Assembly (NCBI GenBank): GCA_959347315.1 | Contig: OY365810.1 | Coordinates: 212,001-276,000 of the forward strand | DNA from: Bimastos eiseni | Lineage: Eukaryota > Annelida > Clitellata > Crassiclitellata > Lumbricidae | DNA length: 64,000 nucleotides | Direction: 5' to 3' | Shown: positions 1-9,972 of the stretch, in pieces | Layout: every line of letters begins with the position of its first letter | Position numbering within the stretch: the stretch's first letter is position 1 | Position numbers and translations under genes: made by a program | The notes under the pieces: model-generated | Database searches by the model: none | What the model was told of the DNA's origin: nothing | Seen by the model: the letters and a program-made list of their open reading frames with translations, nothing else

Positions 1-710
1 CAGGAGGGTGTTCAGCTCCTTTTCTTGTAAATAATTTTTTTGGACCAATTTTAGTGTCGCAAGTTGCTATTTATAGGCCTCTTGCTGCATTGTGGCAACT
101 TATCAATGACCAGCTACATACAAGTATTTGATTACTAGCATAACTGATTTTATCAATACTATGCTGGCAGTCAAGTTATCTAATTTTGAGACATATTCAT
201 ACCTGCAGAAGCATATAAAATAATATTACAAGTTTACACCTATACACAAATTATCTTCAGTTAGCAGCAATAAGCAGCAGACACAGAATCATGCTTCCAA
301 TCTTGAAAGGGTCTTAATCAAATACTCTCTAGTATACTGTTATCTATTAAGATCCCTATCCAAAACACCAGTGTTTTTGTCTTTCCTATATTTATATTCA
401 GACTGGCATCTCTTCCTGCTCAATCCTATAAGGCTATGCATAGATTTACATGTATATACCTGTTTGTAGATGTATGCATTGATCTTCTCTCCTAAGTTTA
501 TATCAGGGCGTTTTTTTATTTATGTTTGCCATCATCACTTGTGAACTGATATCTGAAGTACTAGGTTTTAATGGAGTATAAACAGTTAAACATTTTGTCA
601 GCCATATGATAAAGACATTAGTAGTTACAGAAACGATTGTTGTGATATAGCGATCCATAGACTGACTTAATTAGCCTGAGCTTAGTTTCTGTTTCACTGC
701 GTTGTTTCAG
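1..710. other. Non-coding, probable intron of the AIG1-like gene
   Basis: No exon could be supported here. The first recognisable exon of the AIG1-like gene begins at 711 after a TTTCAG acceptor in phase 0, so the sequence to its left should be intron. The preceding exon would encode the N-terminal segment with the expected catalytic Thr. I looked for it, including before the GTAAAT at 30-35, but no reading frame there resembles the family. Confidence 0.6.
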
Positions 711-866
711 TTGATCCAGACAGCTTTTTTCGCCTATTCCATAATCAACGACATCTTTGGTAGCAACAGTCCTCCTCCAGTTAAAGGAAAGCCACAACCA
801 GTTCGATCTTGGCTCCAGAAAGTGCGTGATCTTCTCGCTGCCTCCATCGTCTTTCCAATTGGAGCG
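711..866 (+). CDS. AIG1: AIG1-like exon a (52 residues)
   Basis: The acceptor TTGTTTCAG ends at 710; the donor is a weaker GTCAGT at 867. It encodes [17 protein letters not shown], a loop with [14 protein letters not shown], and the helix [12 protein letters not shown]. It begins and ends in phase 0. Confidence 0.88.
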
Positions 867-3800
867 GTCAGTTTGATATTTGATATCAATGTCTTATCTG
901 ATTGATTGATTGATCAATTGATCATTTGATTGATTGACCAATTGATCGATCGATTGAATAATTTTCAAATGATTAATTTCTATGAATTTGTATTTTTCTT
1001 AAATTGGCAAAATATGTCACTTTATCATTATACCTAAATTAATACATTAATTAACTCATTATTAAATGACTAGCTGTTAACCCGTGAAGAATCACGACTC
1101 GGATAATATTTTAGCTGACAATTCAACTGGCACTGTTCGTTCTAGCTGTTAAACCATGAATAATTACAGGTCACACTTGATTTTAACGTTGCTATAGTGG
1201 TGGTGAAGACACTTTGACGCTGTGCTAAAATAGGCCTACGCTTAAATAAACGAAACGGTCGACGAACTGTGTAACCTACACAGCAAATTTGCAGCGGTCA
1301 ATACGAAAATACGCAATAAATACGCATTACCCTTTAAGTTTCCGTTTAGTTTTAGTAATTTCAAATATCCTTAAATTACACGATGATTTTAACTTTAATA
1401 ACTGCATATATACTCACATAAAGAAATTTTGAAACGCGAATCGAACGCTTGTTTACAGTTACTGTTGCGTTCCATATTGAAATCAACTTCTGTCCAATGG
1501 CGTGCTTTTTGGTGGGTAATATCTAGGTCAACTTAAAATATTTAGGTAAAATTCTATCCAATTACACGTCTTAGATTCAACTTCTGTCCAATCACGCGCC
1601 TTAGAAGTGACGGACAAAGCACATGACATAGGTAATCACATAGATAGCTGGAATAATGTCTTTTCTTAAATTACTGATTGATATTCTAGATATTAACTGA
1701 TGGATTGATGTTGGAGGTTAATCAGCTGAATGATGTTAGCTGTTAAATGAATGGAAGATTTAAGAATGATTTTAGAATGATGTTAGAATGGTGATGGGAT
1801 GATTTTAGGTGTTGATTTTTGCAAATACATGTCAAATGATGAGGTCAGAGGTTAAATAGCTGAATGGCTAATGAATAGAGTTAGAATGTTGTTGTGTTGT
1901 TGTTTAATTGTAGTTTGTTGTGATTATGTTCTGGAGCATCTACTTCTACGATCGTGAGCTCATCTATCCAGAGTCCATTGAGAAACTCATTCCGAATTGG
2001 TTGAACCATGTCTGGGTGAGTAACGGTTGGCGTCATCTCCCATTCAATGTCTATTTCTGGCATCTCTTAGGTTCTCTGGACTATACATTCCATGCACATC
2101 AGTCATTGGGCCGACATTGGGTGCATATGGCTGGGTAGGGATTAGGTGAGTATGGGTGGATGGGAATTGTGTGTGTATGGGTGGGTAGGGATTGTCTGGG
2201 GATTGGGTGGGTATGGGTGGATGGGGATTGTGTGCATATGGGTGGGTGGGGATTGGGGGTCGGTGGGGATTGGGTGAATATGGATTGGTGGCAATACTTG
2301 AAGTGGGGGAAAAGAGGTGCCAGTATGGTTACAGGAACCATATCCTCTCTTGCTGTTTGGTCTGGAGAAGTACCGGTATGCTTGCAGTCGGCCAAGAGAT
2401 GTGCCGGCATGGCATGCCATTTCGTACTGTGCCACTTCAAGCCCTGGTGGGTGTGTATGGGTGGGTGGATGGAGCTGTGGAGGTAGAAAGATAGGCAGAC
2501 TGTCTTGGATTTGATTCCAGCTGCAGCTAGATACTTATCGTCATAAAAGTCTCTTGATCTGTATTGCTCTCTCGTCTCTCATTTTCTGTCTGTCTGTCTC
2601 TTTCTCTGTATCTCTCTATTTCTTAGATTGTTTTCTTGAGTTATGGCTATGCTGGAATTGAGACGAACAGGATGTAGCAATAATAACTGAATAAGAAGAG
2701 GATGTGAGAAGAATATCATCTTAAAGAGATGAAAATCATTTCTCTCAGCCTCCTCCTCCTCCTCCTCCTCCTCCTCCTCCTCTGATTGCTAATCGGGATT
2801 CAATTGAATTCAGTTGATTACATTTCGTTGCAATTATGTTACCATAGAAGTGAAGGATGTCATACATGAACTGTTTTCATTGTCTTTTCTGTTGTCATTT
2901 TTTTTAGCACACAAGTGTCATATTCTTTGTTCTGATTGAGAAGTTCTTCATCTACCATCATTATCCACGTCGTATTGAGGGACTGACGCTTGCCGCTCTC
3001 TTTATCATAGTCTACGTATTCTGGTGAGATTTCGTTCACACAGATACCATGGTTACTGTTGCTCTGGTACAGTATAGGTAGTAGTGCTTACAGGATTGTT
3101 TCGTAAGCTCTTTCTTTGCTTTTCAACTTTATCGAAGTGTTCAATTTGCTGTTTGAAGCTCTGACTGAAATTTTAAGTTAGGATTTGGTTGTTGTTTATT
3201 TAGTGACTAGCTGTTAACACGTGAAGAATCACGGGTCATTATTGATTTTAACGTTGCTATAGTAGTGGTGAAGACACTTTGACACAGAGATAAAATAGGT
3301 CTACACATTAAACGAAACGGTCGACGAACTGTGTGTCACCTACTGTAAACACTCCAAATTCGCAAATACACATTACCCATTAAGTTTCCGTTTAGTTTGA
3401 ATAATTGCAAATATACTTACATTACACGATGAATTTAACTTTAATAAGTTTTACATATATAGTTACATAGACGCCAATAAAAAATTTTTGAAATGCGAAT
3501 CGAAGGCTTGTTTACAGTGACTTGTGTTAAATATTGAGGTCAACTTCTGTCCATTAGGCAAAATCTAGATCAACTTCAGATATTTAGGTCAAATTCTGTC
3601 CAATCACATGTCTTAGATTCAACTTCTGTCCAATCACGTGACTTAGGAGTTACGGACAAAGCACATGACTTAGGTAATTATATAGATTTATATTTGAAAT
3701 GGTTCTTTTTTTAAACTGCTGCTTCTCTGTTTTTTCACTTAATGTGGGAAAATATTTGTGAAAGTGAAACTATCATTGAGAATATAAAAGACCAGAGCAT

Positions 3801-5759
3801 CCATTTCAGTTGCAACTGCTGTAGTTGAATGGCGCTGAAGTGATCAGTTGTTATTTGTGATCAGATTGGTTGAATTGATGTATGTGATGAAATGATATCT
3901 TGAATGACAATTTATGTCTCTTTTATATTCCACAGACTTTTGAGTTTAAAAACTTTGTCTTTTGGCGATTTTTACTAGAAGTCTATGCAAACGAATTGGA
4001 GCATTTTCTTTCACATCTACCAACAGGATGCTAATGAACACCCCCCTGATACTGATAAGTGATGATTGTGGTTCATTGTTTTTGAAGGGTGTTCTGGGTG
4101 GCATATGTGGCTGACTTCTGGATATATCCAGTGCTGGCTGTAATGAACTGGCCGTTTCGAATTGTGTTCTGCCTTTGCAGTGCTGCCTTCGTCATCAGCC
4201 TTTATCTCATGGGAGAATTCTTGACAAACGTCGTCTGGGGTAAGATGTCACTTAGTTGTATCATTGTCGTTCGCATTCATTCATTCATTACGTAGATTTA
4301 TATAGAACCCTTCAATGTTACTACTCAGGAGCGCTCCCAACCTCTGCACGGCTAAAAATAAGAGTTTTGAGGCGAGTATAAAAAGAGTCCGAGTGGACCC
4401 TTGGCGACAACCGCAACGCCAACGGGATCGTGTTCCAGAGCGAGGGACCAACCACTGAGAAGGCACGATTCTGTTTAGTAGTTGTACGGGCAAATGGGGC
4501 AATGAGCAAGCCTTGCTCAGTAGAGCGAAGAGAGTGGCGACCCGGTGCAATCAAAGTGGAGTAGCAGAGATAGCAAAGATAGGCAGAGACCCAGCAATTA
4601 CCGCCAGACTAATGCATGTTGTATGTGAGTGAAGAGAGAAGAAGAGAGCAAAATAGAAAGACTTAGCTAGAGCTGTACCGATACATCGGCAGCACTCATA
4701 ATTGGCGCCAATTAATAGAGATATCGGTAAGATAATCGGCGCCGATATTCAAAATTTTTTATTTTATAATATTATTTTCTATCTATAAGAGCAAAATTAC
4801 GACAGCAATATCATTGGGTCTGTGAAGGACAGCATTCCGTTCTTTCCCATAGCGCGTGACCTCAGATGACCCATGCAGTAGGCGTTGTGGTAGTAGGCCT
4901 AGACGTGAAATAGCTGTTGTGCAGAGTCTGCTTAATTACCCTTGGCACAGATCTCATCTCTGCTGGCCGGTATTTTAGGCCAAAGTGGCACATCGTAAAG
5001 GTGGCCTGTTTGAGGGAATTGCCATGCCATTGCCATGTTTGCTAAAAGGCGTCCAATCACATAGATTCTTCTTTTTTCTCCTCCGTCATGCAAGGTCAAC
5101 GGTGGGCGATGTAGTACCTAATCTGAATTGTCTGTCTAAGAATAGTCTCCGACTACATGTATATGTCTCCTACGGAGTAAGTGTTTTGCTTGTATCGCAA
5201 CAATAGGCAGTAGTAGTAAGTCTGTCTTTTAAAAACAGACATTTTGGGCAACACAATGAAATAAGGGGAAAATAATTGGTAAAATAATCGGCTAGATAAT
5301 CGGTATCGGCATAAACTGCAAAAAGTGATATCGGTAAAGCTCTAGACTTGGCCAATCATCCTCATATGCTAAGCCATTAGTTAAGTCTCTTCATTCAAAA
5401 CAAAAGTCAATTCATTTGATGCAGTCGTTCTTCGTCTCTTGTTCTCTGTCTCAGATGATAAGAAATTTGTCTCTTGAGAAATTCGTTGTTTGATTTGGTG
5501 TCTCATTTAATTAGTCTTCTCTTCAACTGCAATTCTCTCTCTTTGGTCCACTTGGGACCAGTCTCTACTTCATCTCTTGCAGCCCTCTCTCTCTCTTCAT
5601 CTCACAGATATATCCATGTTGATCATTTGATGGCTGTGTTACCACTGCTTCCCTTGTTTTATTTAATTCTGTGTGGCAGTTGTAACAGACCAATAATTGT
5701 TGAAATCTGTTTTTCTTTCAGCTTCTCGTACTGAAGTTCAGCCGAAGAAAATGCGATAG
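711..5759 (+). CDS. AIG1: AIG1/ADTRP-family integral membrane hydrolase, 3' five exons (5' truncated by window)
   Basis: Multi-exon gene: 711-866, 1914-2015, 2908-3023, 4088-4239 and 5722-5759 join in phase (phases 0, 0, 2, 1) into about 187 residues ending in TAG. The product matches the FAR-17a/AIG1-like family: [20 protein letters not shown], then IYP and a WLNH motif, HTSVIFF, FWIYPVL and LMGEFL. Vertebrate AIG1 and ADTRP are multi-pass membrane threonine hydrolases of FAHFA lipids using a Thr/His pair. The His corresponds to the first codon of the 2908 exon (2908-2910). The Thr should lie in the missing upstream exon. Vertebrate AIG1 is about 245 residues, so roughly 50 N-terminal residues are outside the window. 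The hydrophobic stretches fit several membrane segments. The tail PKKMR is basic, like a KKxx-type ER-retrieval tail, but that is inference. Similarity favours AIG1 slightly over ADTRP; an invertebrate gene may be co-orthologous to both. Confidence 0.9.
897..957. repeat. (GATT)n/(GATC)n tetranucleotide in intron
   Basis: Interrupted GATT units with GATCAATT variants directly after exon a. The variants are self-complementary and could form short hairpins. Confidence 0.8.
1068..1645. repeat. Interspersed repeat family R1, copy 1
   Basis: It begins GACTAGCTGTTAACCCGTGA and ends near CACATGACATAGGTAATCAC. It shares the whole body with the copy at 3205-3687, including ACGAAACGGTCGACGAACTG and repeated TTCTGTCCAATCACG words. 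The head is duplicated: a second CTAGCTGTTAAACCATGAA begins at about 1141. No coding capacity was seen. The class is unassigned; it may be the 3' end of a LINE or a MITE. Confidence 0.8.
1914..2015 (+). CDS. AIG1: AIG1-like exon b (34 residues)
   Basis: Acceptor TAATTGTAG ends at 1913; donor GTGAGT starts at 2016. It encodes [19 protein letters not shown] followed by a segment ending NWLNHVW, the most conserved block of the family. Phase 0 at both ends. Confidence 0.92.
2140..2290. repeat. GGGTGGGTATGGGTGGATG-type minisatellite in intron
   Basis: Degenerate G/T-rich repeats of about 28-30 bases such as GGGTGGGTA and GGATGGGGATTG. Frames across it are open only because of repetition. It contains multiple GGG runs. 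Confidence 0.8.
2750..2783. repeat. (CTC)n trinucleotide
   Basis: Perfect CTC/TCC run of about ten units in the intron upstream of exon c. Confidence 0.85.
2908..3023 (+). CDS. AIG1: AIG1-like exon c, begins with the presumed catalytic His
   Basis: Acceptor TTTTTTTAG ends at 2907; donor GTGAGA starts at 3024. The first codon is the His of the HTSVIFF motif, aligning with the catalytic His of vertebrate AIG1. A helix follows, then YHHYPRR and a second helix ending VYVF plus TG of a split Trp codon (phase 2). Confidence 0.92.
3205..3687. repeat. Interspersed repeat family R1, copy 2
   Basis: Same head (GACTAGCTGTTAACACGTGA), body and tail as the copy at 1068-1645, but without the duplicated head and with internal deletions. 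It lies in the intron between exons c and d of the AIG1-like gene, in the same orientation as copy 1. Confidence 0.8.
4088..4239 (+). CDS. AIG1: AIG1-like exon d
   Basis: Acceptor TTTTTGAAG ends at 4087; donor GTAAGA starts at 4240. The leading G completes the split Trp. The exon encodes [20 protein letters not shown], another helix and [13 protein letters not shown], leaving one G for the next codon. Confidence 0.92.
4283..4565. repeat. Interspersed repeat with TTTATATAGAACCC head (family R2)
   Basis: It contains a TTATATAG...GAGGCGCTCCCA-type segment and AAAATAAGAGTTTTGAGGCG. Related wording appears at about 60550-60660 (AATAAAGCGCCTCTCACAGC, then AGAGGCGCTCCCA and AAAAGTCTTAAGAG). This is typical of a common marine-invertebrate SINE/LINE-tail repeat. 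Open frames on the minus strand are short and unconvincing. Confidence 0.55.
4668..5344. mobile_element. Non-autonomous hAT-like DNA transposon (677 bp)
   Basis: The left end TAGAGCTGTACCGAT and the reverse complement of the right end, TAGAGCTTTACCGAT, match at 14 of 15 bases. The flanking 8-mers GACTTAGC (4660-4667) and GACTTGGC (5345-5352) match at 7 of 8, the 8-bp target duplication expected of hAT elements. CGATATCGG-type words recur inside both ends. No transposase frame was seen. It sits in the last intron of the AIG1-like gene. Confidence 0.8.
5722..5759 (+). CDS. AIG1: AIG1-like terminal exon d+1 with stop
   Basis: Acceptor TTTTTCTTTCAG ends at 5721. The two leading bases complete an Ala codon (G+CT), followed by [11 protein letters not shown] and TAG at 5757-5759. 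The phase agrees with the preceding donor. The short charged tail is what the family has after its last membrane helix. A GA microsatellite begins about 15 bases after the stop, inside the 3' UTR. Confidence 0.8.
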
Positions 5760-5769
5760 ATGATGTGGA

Positions 5770-5771
<2 letters not shown>

Positions 5772-5816
<45 letters not shown>

Positions 5817-5817
5817 T

Positions 5818-5899
<82 letters not shown>

Positions 5900-6050
5900 T
5901 CGAGAAAAGATCATCGATGATTGGGGTCTTCTCTTGCTTCAAATTGACTATGATTGTTTCATTATGACCGATGGAGAGAGAGAGAGAGGCTAGAGATAGA
6001 GACAGAGAGAGATAATGTGTTCGAGAGATAGAGAGAGGTTGTGAGAGAGA
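5772..6050. repeat. (GA)n microsatellite tracts
   Basis: GAGAGA runs interrupted by TAGA at 5772-5896 and again at 5976-6050. Any open frame (poly Ser-Leu on the minus strand) is a repeat translation. The tract lies in the likely 3' UTR of the AIG1-like gene. Confidence 0.9.
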
Positions 6051-6459
6051 AAGACAGTCTGGTTCAACAGAATACATCCTTAGGATCTTTAATCAGGACA
6101 GAACTACTTCACTTTTTTAGCCAACTATATTTTCCAATATGTTCGTGTTTTTAGGCAAATCTTTTAGTTATTTTGGCTGATAAATAATTTCATCTCATGT
6201 TGTTGTATAATTATGCTATTTTGTTTAATTTTGATTTTTAACAACATATAGAAATTCTCAGAAATTGTCTGACATTCGGTGTTCGATCGAATATTTAAAA
6301 GTTTTGAGAATTCATTATTCATGTAGAAGTGATGGATGGATGGCCTGTGATGTTGGTGTGTAGAGGAGAGGAGAGAATTGTCTCTTTGCTGCAAAGAGAC
6401 AATTCTGACTTGACTTGTAGAACTAGACTATGAGCTACAGTACTTCAAGGAACATCAAG

Positions 6460-7837
6460 GGGCCGTCCACATATTACGTATGCAGCGAGAGAGGAGGGAG
6501 GTTTCGAATTTCGGTGATTTTGCGTACTGGTGCGTATGGTGTGAAAAATTGCCAAAAACATATGCATTATATCTAGAATCGCCTATATCCTTCCAACTAA
6601 TATCCTGCTTAACTTATACTATGCCATGATTCACCCCTACTTCTCTTACTGTAATTTAATATGGGCTTCTAATTACCTATCAAGGCTAATTCCCCTAACC
6701 ATGCTCCAAAAAAGAGCCATCAGAGTCGTCTATGGTTCCTATATGACTTGTCGTTGGTCCTCCAAAGACTTTTGTTAATTCTCATATTTTAAGTCTTCAC
6801 CAAATTACATTGCTCCAATCTAACGAATTTATGCATAAATTTGTTAATAATTCATTACCGCCAATCTTCTCTAATCAATTTATTCAAATCTCATCTGTTA
6901 GTCCTTACAATGTTCGCTCATCATGTAATTATAGACCAATTTTTTGTAGAACAAACACTCGTCTATTTTCCATCAGATATGTGTATCCCAGTGAATAGAA
7001 TAAGATGCCTTTTGAAATAAGACAATCCCACAATTTTAGTATGTTTGAGAAACAACTCAAAGAACATCTATTTGCTAGTTTAACTGGGTAAATTTAGTCT
7101 CCTTAATCATTAACACTAATTAGCTATTAATGCTATGGGTTTGTGTGCATGCAGCAGCTTAACTAACTAGTTAAGATAACAAAACTCCTATATTTTGTCG
7201 ACCTCCTGTTATTTAAACTTTGCAGAGTAAAGGTAGGCCCGGCTAGCGGGATCCCTTGGGTCCCTTAGGGTTCTCTTTTTTTCCTTATTGATCCGTCTTA
7301 CATAATTTTGTTAAGCTATTAATTTACTGTACTATGCTTCGTCTTCTTGTCTGTGATGCAATTACTATGTTCATTTACTTTACCAACCAATAAAAACACT
7401 TGGTTATGGTTATGGTGGGGAGTAGGATCCCAAAAATATGTACATATGCAAATTTAATTTTCTAATTATGACATACATAATACGGAATATTAAAATCAGA
7501 ACTGTAAACCCAATCACAGACTATATATACCTGCTTAATCAATTTTATGTAGTACTAAAACTTTAAAATGCAAGTATTGTTAGTCTTTTATTTCTTCATA
7601 ACAGTTAACAAATTAAATGGTAAATTAAAGCTGTTAAATATGATGCTTAACAAAAATAAATAGCCTGTGGTAAAATCAATGTTTTATAGATGTCTTTAGC
7701 TGTTTAACCTTTGCAATGGGGGGTAGAGCTGAGATGTACATATGCAAGGGTTAAGGGGTCCACAAAATGTAGGCAGTGCACAGGGGGTAGGGAGTCCGAT
7801 AATCCGATTTTTGTGTGCGTAATATATGATTGGGCCC
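6460..7837. mobile_element. TIR element family M1, copy 1, interrupted by a LINE fragment
   Basis: Left end GGGCCGTCCACATATTACGT; right end, reverse complemented, GGGCCCAATCATATATTACG. The flanks share CAAG (6456-6459 and 7838-7841), a possible 4-bp target duplication. The left end (6460-6541) and right part (7417-7837) are separated by LINE sequence. Where the copy at 9707-9972 is preserved, it runs without that insertion. No transposase was seen; the superfamily is unassigned. Confidence 0.7.
6542..7416 (+). mobile_element. LINE 3' fragment (reverse transcriptase C-terminus and 3' tail) nested in M1
   Basis: Broken frames encode NLYYAMIHPYFSYCNLIWAS, then LTMLQKRAIRVVYGSY, and downstream NKMPFEIRQSHNFSMFEKQL. 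This is the thumb/C-terminal signature of reverse transcriptases in the Jockey/CR1/L2 supergroup of non-LTR retrotransposons. The 3' end carries CCAATAAAAACACTTGG and a (GGTTAT)n tail. Stops and frameshifts make it a dead, 5'-truncated copy. Confidence 0.85.
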
Positions 7838-9706
7838 CAAGCGCATGATGACCTCTTGTGACCTCGTTGGGGTGGTTGTTGTGTTGAATTTCTAAGACTT
7901 ACAACTGTGGTAATAAATAGAAAGTGGAATTTTGAAAGCTATGCATAGATGGAAGACTTCTTGTGTAATATTGCAATTGAGTCTCTGGTGTCTGTTGTCG
8001 TATGAAGTGTGTTGGTAATGTTTTAATGGTGAATATTTTGAGCATCTTTAGAAAATGATGATGACACGAACCGTGTTTCAAGACTGTGTAAAAAGATGTC
8101 TATACAAGACACACTCGCTTTTACATATGATTTCCATTGAAGTAATGAAAAATTGTATGTTTCATAATTTATCCATAGTGTAACAGAAGATTAAGTTCTC
8201 TGTAATCATTCTGTTCTCTGCTGAGAAAGAAGAGAGAGGAAAGATTGATGCATCCGTAGTAGCATAATATCAAAAATAGACTTTCTGTAAATATCATAGA
8301 AATAGGGATGTAAATAGATGTGTATTATTATATGTTGGTTTCTGCTGGAAATGGGTCTTCATATCAGAGATATTGAATTCAATAATATATTGAACAACTC
8401 AGTTTCTTATGGATTTTACAAATACCCTAATAATCATCAGAAGTCGAGATTTGTTGTATTTTTTCTGTTTATATTTTTTATGTTGCATTTATTGTGTTTG
8501 TAGCTATAGTTGGATTCTATGCTATAAGCAAAGTGTAATTGAGATCCAATGAAGCTCTATTCCAGGATGTTTTCCTGTAGTTCTCAGTCATAACTTTGTG
8601 TATGTTAAATGCCTAAAAACCTAAAAGCTGTTGTTTAAAATCTCTGTTTTTTTCTTTACCTGTTGTAGTTATTGATGGTCATAGACAGCCTGTGTTTGTA
8701 GAATAATCTCCTCTGTGTGTTTTATGTGAGATTTAGATATACTGAGTGTGCTTTATATATGATTCTGAGTGGATGGTGATTTGGATTGTTCATTTGGATT
8801 GTTTTATTCCACAGGTGTGTTTGGGGTGGTGGTTAACGTAATGGGGTGTCCTGTTTTTGATGAGAGTGATATAGTGAGCCAGAAGGTCTATATGGTCGGT
8901 TGACAAGTTCTTTACTTTACACAATGGTCTCTCGACATTTAATCGGCTTTTTGTTTGTAACACAGTTGTTTATGTGCTAAGTTAAGTGAATAACTAAAAT
9001 CTAGATGCAAATAGTTTTATTAATATTCTGATGATGATGTTGGAATGTGTTCTAATTTGAATGTCTCTGGATTTTAACCTCTTTTCGTCTGACCCTAGAA
9101 AAGAGTGAGATGTCAGAGTGACCTTTTGCAGAGGAACAGATTAGGTTTCAGTCTGATTGGCTGACATGTGAAGTCATCTGATATGAAGGAGTTTGCCTCT
9201 CTATGTTTCTCTATCTCTGTCTTTCTCATTTTCTGTCTGTCTGTCATTTCTTTGACGTTTGTAGGATCTTTGAACATATAATGATGGAATTCTCTTGTCA
9301 CGTTGCTTTTCTTCTTTGCGTTTGTGTATTCAATGTCATATGTCATTTGGTGAAATTCACGAGTCGTCATATAACCTACTTAGACGTTGACATAATATTG
9401 AGCTTAGACCGTCATTCTGCTCAGTATCTGCTGTTCTTAGTCTTCCTTGGGTCCATGTGGTGCAGTCTAAGTCCCATTGCAATCAATAGTTCTTATTTAA
9501 ACGATGATAAAATTGGTCTGTCTCAATTGGTAAAACCACCAGAGTTGGCCAAAAAGAACCATCGCAACCGTTGAGTGGAGTTGACTACCCTACTATTCCA
9601 TTCGCTAGGCGGCTGCATTGTTAGATCTGCGACCTTCCTGCTTTTCACGCTAACGAGTATACAGTACCTTACAAATTAACATCGATTGCACGTTTTATCG
9701 AAATCT
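7838..9706. other. AT-rich non-coding stretch
   Basis: No exon, repeat array or RNA gene could be supported. Short open frames at 7899-8081, 8318-8503 and 9113-9574 have no recognisable motif. Confidence 0.5.
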
Positions 9707-9972
9707 TGGAGCCATCCATATATTACGTACGCAGCGAGGAGGAGGGGGTTTCAAATTTGGGCCATTTTGCGTAGAGGTGCGTAGGGTGGGGGAGGGAGTC
9801 CAGAAAATACGTACGTACGCAAATATAATTGTCTAATTATGACGTCCACAATACAGAATATGAAAATCAGAATTATAAACCTATTCACAGACCTCCCTTC
9901 CCTTTCACACACTATTCCGACTTAATCCATTTTATGTAGTATTAAAACGGTTTCAAATGCAAGTGTTGTTAG
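9707..9972. mobile_element. TIR element family M1, copy 2, truncated by the GA satellite
   Basis: It begins GGAGCCATCCATATATTACG and follows copy 1 (6460-6541 joined to 7417-7590) through CTAATTATGACGTCC, TTTATGTAGTATTAAAAC and GCAAGTGTTGTTAG. At 9973 it stops abruptly at the first satellite unit. The remaining right half was not found on the far side of the satellite. Confidence 0.75.

Noticed and set aside
1..35. Possible upstream AIG1-like exon ending at the GTAAAT donor
   Set aside because: No frame resembles the expected N-terminal helix, and the short stretch could be chance.
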